A stretch of DNA of 10,607 bases from an uncultured Bacilli bacterium (GCA_947630415.1 CANRHM010000041.1:1-10607), one strand, 5' to 3'. Counted from the first letter of the stretch, positions 1-6,139 are shown. Translations and numbers: made by a program. Notes: generated by a model from the sequence alone, not told the origin.

Positions 1-76
1 GGTTCTGTGAGGGGCAGTGAGGCTAGCCTTTCACTTAAAGAAAAAGAGAGGTGAAGTCGAGACCTGCCTACTCGAC
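1..76 (+). mobile_element. 3' end of a group II intron (end of domain V and domain VI), partial
   Basis: The first bases (GGTTC, then TGTGAGGGG) match what I recall of the 3' strand of bacterial group II intron domain V and the linker to domain VI. A domain VI helix can be drawn: GAG (9-11) with CTC (71-73), G12 with T69, and GGCAG (13-17) with CTGCC (64-68). This leaves A70 bulged, as expected for the branch-point adenosine. An inner arm pairs 30-34 with 51-55. The intron would end at AC (75-76), fitting the AY 3' end rule and placing A70 seven positions from the end. The catalytic core and any reverse transcriptase gene would lie to the left of the window. The family recognition is from memory; the folding is seen in the sequence. 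The intron class cannot be assigned from this fragment. Confidence 0.72.
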
Positions 77-83
77 ACAAAAA

Positions 84-1421
84 ATGACAAAGAAAAAGAA
101 AGAAAATAAGAAACAGGAAAATAAAAAACAAGATATTAATGAATACAATAATATGCGATTAAAGAAAATTTTAAAAATTATTGGACTTATTTGCTTAGGA
201 ATTATTTTAATAGAAGGTATTCTATTTGTGATTATGCAATATCAAAGAGAACAGAATACAACTTATTATGAAGCATTTAGTATGGTAGATGTCGATGGAG
301 AGAACCGTATTGTGGTAGGCAGCAGTGATTTCCGTTATAGTTCAAAGTACGACTATACTAATGGTATTGAAAAAGGACGTCTTGCTAAGTATGATAAGGA
401 TAATAAACTCTTATGGGAAGTCATGTATGACGATGGACAAAACTCTTCCTTTGGTGCTGTTAAAAAGATAGATGATGGTTATCTTGTCGCAGGAAGTGCT
501 GAATTAACAGATTATGAAAAAGAAAACAATATTCGTGAAGCTTTATTTATTAAATACGATTTAGACGGAAACAAAGTTTGGGAAAAACATTATAAGACTT
601 TATCTAATTCTAAATTCTTAGATATTTTAGTAGAAGACGATGGCTATGTAGTAATTGGTCAAAGTATTTATGAGAACCTTGAAATTGGAAACCATACAAC
701 GGGTGGAGGTATCATTGTTAAATATGACTCTAATGGTGAAGAAGTATGGGCAAGCAATTATGGTGGAAACAAATCAGGTATCTTTAGTGCCATTGCCAAA
801 GCTAAGAATGGTTATGTGGTTGTAGGAAAGGATTCGAAGGATACGGGAATTACCGCTTTCTATGATGAAAAAGGAAATCGTAAATGGGTACGGAATTACA
901 GTTATACGGATTCGGATGGATTTAAAGATGTTATTGTAAAAGATAATAATATTTATGTCTTTGGTAGTAAAAAGGTCTGGACCGATACCGGAGATGAAGA
1001 GTTAGATGCACAAAGAAATACGACTAATACCGATGCTCTTGTAGTTAAGTATAATACCGATGGAAAACTTCTTTTTGAAAAAACTTTTGGTGGAAGTAAC
1101 TACGAACGTTATCAAAGTGCTTATTTAGTAGGGGATACTTTCTATGTAGTAGGTCATTTTACTTCGCATGATACGGAATTAGAAAATCCAAGTGATGAAG
1201 AAGATGAAATGACAGGATTAATCGTTAAAATGGATTTAAATGGTGAAATTCTAGATAAAAAAGCTTATGGTGGAAAGAATGACGACAATATCCTATACTT
1301 GACGATGGAAGAAGATCATTTATTAGCAGTAGGACATTCTAGAAGTAATGATCGTGATTTAGCAAAATCAGGTCATAATGGAAAAGATTACCAAGGATGG
1401 ATCTTTACGTTAGATAAATAA
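84..1421 (+). CDS. membrane-anchored beta-propeller repeat protein, extracellular
   Basis: This 445-aa protein starts with a very Lys/Asn/Gln-rich cytoplasmic tail (about residues 1-23), followed by one hydrophobic segment (about 26-48), then a large domain predicted outside the cell. That domain repeats a blade pattern about seven times: a DGY-x-V-x-G strand, then a KYD-x-x-G-x-x-x-W-x-x-x-Y strand, often followed by GG. The last strand (GWIFTLDK) lacks a partner and probably closes the ring with the first repeat. No catalytic residues are recognised, so a binding or surface role is inferred. The frame stays open back to a GTG at 51, but that lies inside the group II intron, so I chose ATG 84, seven bases after the intron end. 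No Shine-Dalgarno lies at normal distance before it; the native one was presumably upstream of the intron insertion. Function is unknown. Confidence 0.8.
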   Translation: MTKKKKENKKQENKKQDINEYNNMRLKKILKIIGLICLGIILIEGILFVIMQYQREQNTTYYEAFSMVDVDGENRIVVGSSDFRYSSKYDYTNGIEKGRLAKYDKDNKLLWEVMYDDGQNSSFGAVKKIDDGYLVAGSAELTDYEKENNIREALFIKYDLDGNKVWEKHYKTLSNSKFLDILVEDDGYVVIGQSIYENLEIGNHTTGGGIIVKYDSNGEEVWASNYGGNKSGIFSAIAKAKNGYVVVGKDSKDTGITAFYDEKGNRKWVRNYSYTDSDGFKDVIVKDNNIYVFGSKKVWTDTGDEELDAQRNTTNTDALVVKYNTDGKLLFEKTFGGSNYERYQSAYLVGDTFYVVGHFTSHDTELENPSDEEDEMTGLIVKMDLNGEILDKKAYGGKNDDNILYLTMEEDHLLAVGHSRSNDRDLAKSGHNGKDYQGWIFTLDK

Positions 1422-1422
1422 A

Positions 1423-1444
1423 AAAAGGAGGGTAACCTCCTTTT
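1423..1444. terminator. bidirectional intrinsic terminator between convergent genes
   Basis: A 9-bp perfect stem (AAAAGGAGG, 1423-1431, with CCTCCTTTT, 1436-1444) closes a GTAA loop. It starts two bases after the stop of the propeller gene and overlaps the glmM stop codon (1443-1445). On the minus strand the stem is followed by a long U run from the A tract at 1420-1426, so it is strongest for the glmM operon. On the plus strand only four U follow. Confidence 0.85.
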
Positions 1445-2786
1445 AACATAGTTCTTTTTTGATAACAGAAGCAAGATAGTTAGCTTGCTTTTTAATTTCG
1501 TCTTCATCTTTTCCTTCGATCATTACTCGAATTAGGTTTTCGGTTCCAGAAGGACGTACTAAGACGCGACCTTGATCTTTTAAAATATTTTCCACTTCTT
1601 TAATCGCCTCTTGAATGATGGAATTGGTAAGATATTTTTCTTTTCCTTCTTTGGCTACTTCGACGTTAATTAAAACTTGTGGATATTTAGTCATGACTTC
1701 TTTTAATTGACTTAATTTTTGCTTAGTTTCACTCATAATGTTTAGCACTTGTAGGGAAGTAAGTTCACCATCCCCTGTTGTAGCAAAGTCTTTAAAGATG
1801 ATGTGACCACTTTGTTCACCACCTAAATGGTATCCTTTTTCATTCATTCTTGCTAAAACGTATTTATCTCCTACTTTAGTGCTTTCAAAATGAATGTTTT
1901 CACTTTCACAAAACTTGATAAAGCCAAGGTTACTCATAACGGTTCCTACGATGGTATCATTTATAAGTTTTCCTTTATTTTTTAAATGTTTTCCAACAAT
2001 TGCCAAAATGTAATCGCCATCGACTTCATTTCCTTGGTCATCAACTAAAATACAACGATCGGCGTCTCCATCGTAAGCAATACCAATGTCGTAGCCTCCT
2101 GCTTTAACTTTTTCTTGTAGTATTTCAATGTGGGTAGAACCTGCCTGATGGTTGATATTGTAGCCATCTGGTTGATCATTGATAAAGTCCACGTTTGCAT
2201 TTAAAGAGTGGAAGAGGTCTTGAGCGGTCTTATAGGTCGCGCCATTCGCTGTATCGACTAATATTTTAATGGAATCAATTTTATTCTCAATCGATGATTT
2301 TAAATGTTCGATATATTCTTGTTCTCCTTTTTCTAAAACGAAGTAATTACCTACTTTATTTACTTCTTGATTGTTTTGATGATGCGTTAGTTCTTCTTCG
2401 ATAGCTTCTTCTAACTCTTCACTTAGTTTGATTCCTTCATCTGTAAGCACTTTAATGCCATTATATTCGGCTGGATTATGGCTTGCAGAAATAACGATTC
2501 CACCATCCATTTGATGCTTAGTAATCAAATAGGCAATGGCAGGGGTAGGGAGTACGCCTACATCATAGACATGGCTTCCTTCACTTAGGATACCCGCAAT
2601 GACGGCATGAGATAACATATCTTTAGAAACTCTTGTATCCGATCCAATGATGAAAGAAAGTTCTTCTTTCTTTTTCTCTTTTTTTAAGACATGGACCATA
2701 CATTTTCCAAGATTTAAAGCAAGATCGCCTGAAAGTTCTTTATTAACTAATCCTCTTGCTCCATCGGTTCCAAATATTTTACCCAT
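1443..2786 (-). CDS. glmM: phosphoglucosamine mutase GlmM
   Basis: GlmM converts glucosamine-6-phosphate to glucosamine-1-phosphate in the cytoplasm, on the route to UDP-GlcNAc for peptidoglycan. The 447-aa length matches the family. The order of motifs is complete: FGTDGARG near the N-terminus, the phosphoserine loop SASHNP with Ser102 as the expected phosphorylated residue, the magnesium loop DGDADR (239-244), the sugar-binding GGEQSGH (322-328), and the phosphate-binding RPSGTEN (411-417). GEQSG and the GTDG-A-RG start favour GlmM over other phosphohexomutases. The start codon overlaps the end of the upstream glmU-like gene by 8 bases, with an AAGAGG ribosome site 9 bases before ATG, so the two are probably translationally coupled. 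The stop codon lies inside the downstream terminator stem. Confidence 0.96.
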   Translation of the reverse strand: MGKIFGTDGARGLVNKELSGDLALNLGKCMVHVLKKEKKKEELSFIIGSDTRVSKDMLSHAVIAGILSEGSHVYDVGVLPTPAIAYLITKHQMDGGIVISASHNPAEYNGIKVLTDEGIKLSEELEEAIEEELTHHQNNQEVNKVGNYFVLEKGEQEYIEHLKSSIENKIDSIKILVDTANGATYKTAQDLFHSLNANVDFINDQPDGYNINHQAGSTHIEILQEKVKAGGYDIGIAYDGDADRCILVDDQGNEVDGDYILAIVGKHLKNKGKLINDTIVGTVMSNLGFIKFCESENIHFESTKVGDKYVLARMNEKGYHLGGEQSGHIIFKDFATTGDGELTSLQVLNIMSETKQKLSQLKEVMTKYPQVLINVEVAKEGKEKYLTNSIIQEAIKEVENILKDQGRVLVRPSGTENLIRVMIEGKDEDEIKKQANYLASVIKKELC

Positions 2787-3444
2787 GTTGTAAAACCTCT
2801 TTTCTGACTAACGTATCTTTATCTTTCATAATCATATAAGAAGGAATAATGCCTCTTACTGAAGTTAAGGGATAAATAGTTGAGTGAACTCCCACGATGG
2901 TTCCAGGATTTAAAACACAATTGCAACCAACTTCTACATAGTCTCCTAAAAAGGCTCCTACTTTTCGTAAATTTGTAGATAGAGGTGGATTACTTTTAAT
3001 AACGACATCCGTTTTGTCGCTTTTTAAATTGGAAATAATAGCACCTGCTCCCAAATGAGCATGACTTCCTAAAATAGAGTCTCCGACATAATTAAAATGT
3101 GGAACTTGGACATCGTCGTAGAGAAGAACATTCTTAAGTTCTGAACTATTTCCTACCACACATCTTTTTCCTACCACTACTTTTCCTCTAATATAAGCAT
3201 GGGGCCTTATTTCACTATCTTCATCAATAATGCAAGGTCCTATAATGGTAGATGAAGGATCTACTTTGGCACTTTTATGAATCCAAATATTTCCTTCTTT
3301 CAATAGATAGTCACTTCCTAATGTTTTTCCTTTTTCCGTAATGTAATTTTCAATTTCGGTAAGTACTTCATAGGGATAAGTAAATGATTGAACAAAGTCA
3401 TCTACTAGACTATCATGCGTTAAAAATAAATCTTTATTTAACAT
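2779..3444 (-). CDS. GlmU-like left-handed beta-helix (hexapeptide repeat) acyltransferase
   Basis: This 221-aa protein resembles the C-terminal acetyltransferase domain of GlmU and lacks the N-terminal uridylyltransferase domain (no GXGTRM loop). After an ~60-residue helical N-terminus come imperfect hexapeptide repeats (I/V-x-x-x-x-x). The segment HFNYVGDS-x-LG (His116) matches the GlmU HLSYIGD catalytic-histidine loop, and HLGAGAIISN matches the family NIGAGTITCN, with His in place of the first Asn. The frame extends 14 codons further upstream, but ATG 3444 has an AAAGGA ribosome site 7 bases before it and the extension would run through the promoter, so 3444 is chosen. It forms an operon with glmM, supporting a role in UDP-GlcNAc synthesis, for example acetylating glucosamine-1-phosphate. 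Whether the uridylyl step is encoded elsewhere cannot be seen. The family is clear; the exact substrate is inferred. Confidence 0.82.
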   Translation of the reverse strand: MLNKDLFLTHDSLVDDFVQSFTYPYEVLTEIENYITEKGKTLGSDYLLKEGNIWIHKSAKVDPSSTIIGPCIIDEDSEIRPHAYIRGKVVVGKRCVVGNSSELKNVLLYDDVQVPHFNYVGDSILGSHAHLGAGAIISNLKSDKTDVVIKSNPPLSTNLRKVGAFLGDYVEVGCNCVLNPGTIVGVHSTIYPLTSVRGIIPSYMIMKDKDTLVRKEVLQHG

Positions 3445-3468
3445 ACTTCTATCCTTTCTTATTACTAT

Positions 3469-3527
3469 GATTATAGCATATTCCATTTAGAAATAGAAGT
3501 GACGTATTTAGACAAAAAAATATCCAC
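3469..3527. repeat. 59-bp direct repeat, copy 1 (next to the glmU-like gene)
   Basis: Bases 3469-3527 are identical to 3833-3891 over all 59 positions, in the same orientation, 364 bases apart. The match stops abruptly on both sides (T versus G on the left, G versus C on the right). This copy carries the working promoter of the glmU-like gene and, at its far end, only half of the rpsD terminator stem. Confidence 0.97.
3470..3478 (-). promoter_or_regulatory. extended -10 promoter of the glmU-like/glmM operon
   Basis: On the minus strand the sequence reads TGCTATAAT, an extended -10 element with a perfect TATAAT hexamer. It lies about 25 bases upstream of ATG 3444. No good -35 is seen 17 bases upstream (TTCTAT), which fits an extended -10 promoter. 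The element is inside the 59-bp direct repeat, so an identical copy lies at 3834-3842. Confidence 0.7.
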
Positions 3528-3529
3528 GG

Positions 3530-3830
3530 GAATTTATCAGTTTTGAAACTTTACATTGTTCTTCTGTCCTTTATTTATAAGGATTTTCTTGTCAAATTTT
3601 AATTTTATTTTTTGAGTACATAAAGAGTACTATTGAATTTTTAATTTTTTTATATTATCATTAGGATAGAAATTACAATTTTCATGCATAAAATCAGGTA
3701 ATAAGAGTATTTTTTTATATTATATAGAAAAATGTATTTGCGTACTCACTTTTTTGTTTGTTTGAAAATCTCTCAAATCCTTATATTCAAAGGGTTTGGA
3801 AGATTTTTTTTGATTAAAACTGATAAATTC
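3530..3830. mobile_element. AT-rich foldback (MITE-like) element with 15-bp terminal inverted repeats
   Basis: The 301-bp stretch begins with GAATTTATCAGTTTT (3530-3544) and ends with its exact reverse complement (3816-3830). Two more complementary pairs are nested in register: TATAAGGATTT (3576-3586) with 3775-3785, and GAGTAC (3614-3619) with GTACTC (3742-3747). The gaps between arms are nearly equal on both sides (31 and 30, then 27 and 27). The whole piece is therefore a degenerate long palindrome, as in non-autonomous MITE-type elements. It contains no convincing gene. It also holds two copies of a T7-ATATTAT 14-mer (3645-3658 and 3710-3723). No transposase is present, so mobility is inferred. 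Confidence 0.6.
3765..3811 (+). terminator. intrinsic terminator-like hairpin inside the foldback element
   Basis: A 16-bp stem with one mismatch and two GT pairs joins 3765-3780 to 3792-3807 around an 11-base loop. The T run 3804-3811 overlaps the right arm and follows it, giving a plus-strand terminator. On the minus strand only four U follow. No plus-strand gene lies directly upstream, so the hairpin either belongs to the element or ends an unannotated short transcript. Confidence 0.5.
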
Positions 3831-3832
3831 AG

Positions 3833-3891
3833 GATTATAGCATATTCCATTTAGAAATAGAAGTGACGTATTTAGACAAAAAAATATCCAC
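3833..3891. repeat. 59-bp direct repeat, copy 2 (next to rpsD)
   Basis: This is the exact second copy of 3469-3527. It contains the U-run side and part of the stem of the rpsD terminator, together with a duplicate of the extended -10 promoter of the downstream operon, pointing leftward into the foldback element. Confidence 0.97.
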
Positions 3892-3905
3892 CTTGAGGTG
3901 AATAT
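3878..3905 (-). terminator. intrinsic terminator of rpsD
   Basis: On the minus strand a 10-bp stem (3905-3896 with 3893-3884) contains one GU wobble that would be a mismatch on the plus strand. It is followed by seven U. It begins 6 bases after the rpsD stop codon. The stem is completed by bases outside the 59-bp repeat, so only this repeat copy has a working terminator. Confidence 0.85.
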
Positions 3906-3911
3906 TATTTT

Positions 3912-4514
3912 CTACTTGTTATAGAACTCAACGATTAATGTTTCATCAATATCTGCATTTAGTTCGTTACGTTCAGGTAGTCTTACATAAGTTCCTACTT
4001 TTTTAGCATCATCGAATGTTACAAATTCAACACGATTGGTAGTAGCTTCTAATGAAGCAAGTGCTGCTTTGTGGTCTTGTGACTCATTCTTAAGTGCGAT
4101 AGTAGAACCTACTTTAACACGATAAGATGGGATATCAACTTTCTTTCCATTAACGGTGATGTGTCCATGGTTTACTAATTGACGAGCAGCTCTTCTTGTT
4201 CTAGCAAAACCTAAACGGTATACTAAGTTATCAAGACGAGATTCAAGTAATTGTAAGAAATTTGTACCTGTAACACCTTTCATCTTGTTGGCTTCTTCGA
4301 AAGTGTTTCTGAATTGTCTTTCAGTAAGACCATACATGAATTTAACTTTTTGTTTTTCTTTTAACTGTACTCCGTATTCAGAAAGTTTTCCATGACGATC
4401 TTGTCCATGTTGACCTGGTCCATAAGGACGACGAGCTAATTCTTTACCTGTTTCTAAAGTTGAAAATCCAACACGACGTGCTTGTTTGTAACTTGGTCCT
4501 GTGTATCTAGCCAT
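3912..4514 (-). CDS. rpsD: 30S ribosomal protein S4
   Basis: S4 is a primary 16S rRNA-binding protein that nucleates 30S assembly. At 200 aa it has the usual bacterial length. The start MARYTGPSYKQARRVG, the PYGPGQHG segment, and the S4 RNA-binding domain (about residues 92-155: RLDNLVYRLGFARTRRAARQ, then GHITVNGKKVDIPS) are all classical. There are no N-terminal zinc-binding cysteines, so this is the cysteine-free (C-minus) form. ATG 4514 is preceded by an AAGGAGG ribosome site. It is a stand-alone gene with its own promoter, leader and terminator, as in many Bacilli, where rpsD lies outside the large ribosomal operon. Confidence 0.98.
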   Translation of the reverse strand: MARYTGPSYKQARRVGFSTLETGKELARRPYGPGQHGQDRHGKLSEYGVQLKEKQKVKFMYGLTERQFRNTFEEANKMKGVTGTNFLQLLESRLDNLVYRLGFARTRRAARQLVNHGHITVNGKKVDIPSYRVKVGSTIALKNESQDHKAALASLEATTNRVEFVTFDDAKKVGTYVRLPERNELNADIDETLIVEFYNK

Positions 4515-4678
4515 TTTTCTTTTTCCTCCTTCAATGTTTTTTTCATAAACCTTGAAATGCTATTTTCTCTAAGTTTAGGGAGTTCTTTTTGAAGAGTTTC
4601 ACCTAAACAGCCTAGGGTACTTCTCACTGTAAAGAACACATTAAACTTTTTAAAATAGTGCTGTTCAACGAATATGCA
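4515..4678 (-). promoter_or_regulatory. long structured 5' leader of rpsD, possible S4 autoregulation site
   Basis: From the predicted transcription start near 4678 to the ATG there are about 160 untranslated bases. A 7-bp perfect stem (4602-4608 with 4573-4579, GTTTAGG/CCTAAAC) lies about 60 bases before the start codon, and smaller hairpins precede it (for example 4633-4636 with 4621-4624). In Bacillus subtilis, S4 represses its own rpsD mRNA through the leader, so such a role is plausible here. I did not match a known leader consensus, and no terminator-type attenuator is seen. Confidence 0.4.
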
Positions 4679-4684
4679 CTTTAA

Positions 4685-4714
4685 ATTATATGCGAAAGGA
4701 CGTACTCTTGTCAA
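4685..4714 (-). promoter_or_regulatory. sigma-A promoter of rpsD
   Basis: On the minus strand a perfect TTGACA (4714-4709) and a perfect TATAAT (4690-4685) are separated by 18 bases. The predicted start of transcription is near 4678. Confidence 0.88.
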
Positions 4715-4787
4715 GTTTTTTAGTGATTGCGTAGGAAATTCTAGAGTAGAAGTTTTTGGATAAAATAGCTTATCATATATAAATAAG

Positions 4788-4917
4788 AAAAAAAACAAGA
4801 GGTAATAGGATTAGACCATTTTATCGGTTCTAACAAAATGCTATCTCTTTATAGATGAACGTTTTGCTAGCATCAGTAAAACGTTGAGAATCATTTTTCC
4901 CACTTTGGGAAAATGAT
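4788..4917 (-). ncRNA. candidate structured small RNA in the rpsD-NAD operon gap
   Basis: Most of the gene-free stretch between the two divergent promoters holds consecutive hairpins. Read on the minus strand they are: an 11-bp stem with one bulge (4917-4907 with 4901-4890), an 8-bp perfect stem AACGTTTT/AAAACGTT (4885-4878 with 4865-4858) around a 12-base loop, then a long imperfect hairpin (about 4849-4797) ending in eight U (4795-4788). The U run on only one strand favours minus-strand transcription. No strong promoter was found upstream (a weak TTGTTA lies near 4970), and I do not recognise a known RNA family. The rest of the gap (about 4920-5030) is A/T-rich with nothing else convincing. 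Confidence 0.33.
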
Positions 4918-5030
4918 ATAGGTTTCAAAAGGTTTTAGAAAATAAAATAATTTTTTATAAAAAGTTAACAATTAAATCCTTTATTTTAAAAGGTTTTTGT
5001 TTTTCTTTTTAATTTTTTGTTAAAAAGATG

Positions 5031-5059
5031 TTGACAAACTATTTTGTTTTTAATATAAT
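5031..5059 (+). promoter_or_regulatory. sigma-A promoter of the NAD salvage operon
   Basis: TTGACA (5031-5036) and TATAAT (5054-5059) match consensus at all 12 positions with the ideal 17-base spacer. Transcription should start near 5066. Such a strong promoter in front of vitamin-salvage genes suggests that a repressor or leader control keeps it in check. Confidence 0.92.
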
Positions 5060-5064
5060 GTTAG

Positions 5065-5086
5065 TAACAAGCAAGAAAACTTGTTA
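5065..5086 (+). promoter_or_regulatory. palindrome at the transcription start: possible operator or 5' leader hairpin
   Basis: TAACAAG (5065-5071) and CTTGTTA (5080-5086) form a perfect inverted repeat with an 8-base spacer, starting 6 bases after the -10 box. As DNA it sits where a repressor such as a NiaR-type nicotinate regulator could block transcription. As RNA it is a hairpin at the extreme 5' end. The loop AAAA (5076-5079) could pair with TTTT at 5097-5100, a weak pseudoknot. I could not match it to a known operator or riboswitch consensus. Confidence 0.45.
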
Positions 5087-5136
5087 AAATTTACAGTTTT
5101 GATATTAATAAAATGTTAAAAAGAAAGGAAGATATT

Positions 5137-5559
5137 ATGTTATTAAAACTAAACAAAGAAACAACGATTGAGTTACTCGAAAAATATTATAAGGAGATGG
5201 GAATGAATGGAGAAATAAAGATATCGGTTACTAAGACTCAAGACTATTTTGAAACAATGGACATGGCTTTAGTCAATATCGTCTTATCGGGAAATATGAA
5301 TGTACTAGGAAAATTAACATCTTATGAAAAAAGACTTACTGATAAAGAAGTGAAAGAAGCCATTGTCTTTGTATTATCAAACGATGGCTATGAGGTATCT
5401 AGTGTTGATATCTTATCTGGAATAAGAAAACAAACTACTGGATATGGCATGATGGAAACAACGGATTTTGTTCCATACTTTGACGGAATAGAAGTCAAAG
5501 TAAAAGAAAATAATAAAGTTTTTCAAAAAAGAGGAGGAAAATATAATGGAAAAAATTAA
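5137..5559 (+). CDS. uncharacterised 140-aa protein, first gene of the NAD salvage operon
   Basis: I do not recognise this protein. It is small, charged and probably cytoplasmic: no signal peptide, no membrane segment and no cysteine. The N-terminal third looks helical (TTIELLEKYYKEMG), followed by alternating hydrophobic stretches and a lysine-rich tail. ATG 5137 is preferred because AAAGGAA ends six bases before it; an in-frame ATG at 5113 would place that ribosome site inside the gene. Its last 14 bases overlap pncA, and the pncA ribosome site GAGGAGG is within its C-terminal codons, so the two are likely translationally coupled. Position argues for a link to nicotinamide or NAD metabolism, for example a regulator or accessory subunit, but no function can be assigned. 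Confidence 0.82.
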   Translation: MLLKLNKETTIELLEKYYKEMGMNGEIKISVTKTQDYFETMDMALVNIVLSGNMNVLGKLTSYEKRLTDKEVKEAIVFVLSNDGYEVSSVDILSGIRKQTTGYGMMETTDFVPYFDGIEVKVKENNKVFQKRGGKYNGKN

Positions 5560-6139
5560 AAACTTAAATGTATATGAAAACTTATTTATTGTTGTTGACA
5601 TGGTTAATGGTTTTACGAATGAAGGAGTATTACACGATACAGAAATTAATAAAGTTATTCCTAGACAACTAGAACTTATTAAAGAAGCAAAAAATAAAGG
5701 AGCTTTGATTATTTGGGTTAAAGATACACATACGAAAGAATCGACCGAGTTTAAGCGTTTTGGAAATACGCTTCATTGTATCGAGGGAACAAAGGAAGCA
5801 GAACTGGTTCCAGAACTTGCCCCTTATGAGAAAGATGGCCTTGTCGTAAAGAAAAATTCCACTAGTTTCTTTGTAGCACCAGGATTTGAAGAAATCTTAA
5901 AAGGATGTGTCAATTTAAAGAAAGTAGAAGTCGTCGGATGTTGTACTGATATTTGTGTAGTAAATGGAGTACTTCCTATGATGAACTATTTTGATCAATA
6001 CAATCGTGATATTGAAGTAGTAGTCCATGAAGATGCGATTGCAACCTATGGTGGACCAAATCACGATAGAACGGTTTATGAAAATGCTGCCAAGTTGTTA
6101 TTAAAACAACAAGGGGCAAAATTAGTAAGAAAGAATTAA
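5546..6139 (+). CDS. pncA: nicotinamidase (isochorismatase-fold cysteine hydrolase)
   Basis: PncA hydrolyses nicotinamide to nicotinate and ammonia, the first step of deamidating NAD salvage. The 197-aa length and the isochorismatase-family catalytic triad fit: Asp18 in VVDMVNGF, Lys102 in VVKKNSTSF, and Cys137 in GCCTDICV. Asp60 and His62 (KDTHT) and His77 (LHCIEGT) match the D-x-H and H metal-binding positions of nicotinamidases, which sets it apart from metal-free isochorismatases. The usual tyrosine after the catalytic lysine (K-x-x-Y-S-A-F) is Ser here. The ribosome site AGGAGG (5532-5537) is eight bases before ATG, inside the preceding gene. Adjacent pncB, nadE and nadD strongly support nicotinamide as substrate. 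Confidence 0.93.
   Translation: MEKIKNLNVYENLFIVVDMVNGFTNEGVLHDTEINKVIPRQLELIKEAKNKGALIIWVKDTHTKESTEFKRFGNTLHCIEGTKEAELVPELAPYEKDGLVVKKNSTSFFVAPGFEEILKGCVNLKKVEVVGCCTDICVVNGVLPMMNYFDQYNRDIEVVVHEDAIATYGGPNHDRTVYENAAKLLLKQQGAKLVRKN

Noticed and set aside
1..76. Left-edge structured sequence as the end of tmRNA, RNase P RNA or a tRNA
   Set aside because: It lacks a CCA-type acceptor or T-arm and does not match RNase P 3' sequence; domain V/VI of a group II intron explains it better.
51..83. GTG start extending the beta-propeller protein by 11 residues
   Set aside because: The bases belong to the group II intron domain VI helix, so the extension would be removed by splicing and is not native to the gene.
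3445..3486. 14-codon N-terminal extension of the GlmU-like protein
   Set aside because: It would be translated from upstream of the -10 box of its own promoter; the ATG at 3444 has a well-placed ribosome site.
3469..3891. The two 59-bp repeats as a CRISPR array
   Set aside because: Only two copies, with a 305-bp palindromic interval, and the repeats contain promoter and terminator parts; no cas genes are seen.
4454..4798. 114-aa open frame on the minus strand overlapping the start of rpsD
   Set aside because: It runs through the rpsD promoter and leader and into rpsD in another frame, has no ribosome site, and its composition is not protein-like.
5113..5136. Earlier ATG for the first gene of the NAD operon
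   Set aside because: It has no ribosome site, and the good AAAGGAA site lies between it and the ATG at 5137.
5413..5601. 62-aa open frame on the minus strand
   Set aside because: It is antisense to the unknown operon gene and pncA, Phe/Ser-rich, and has no ribosome site.
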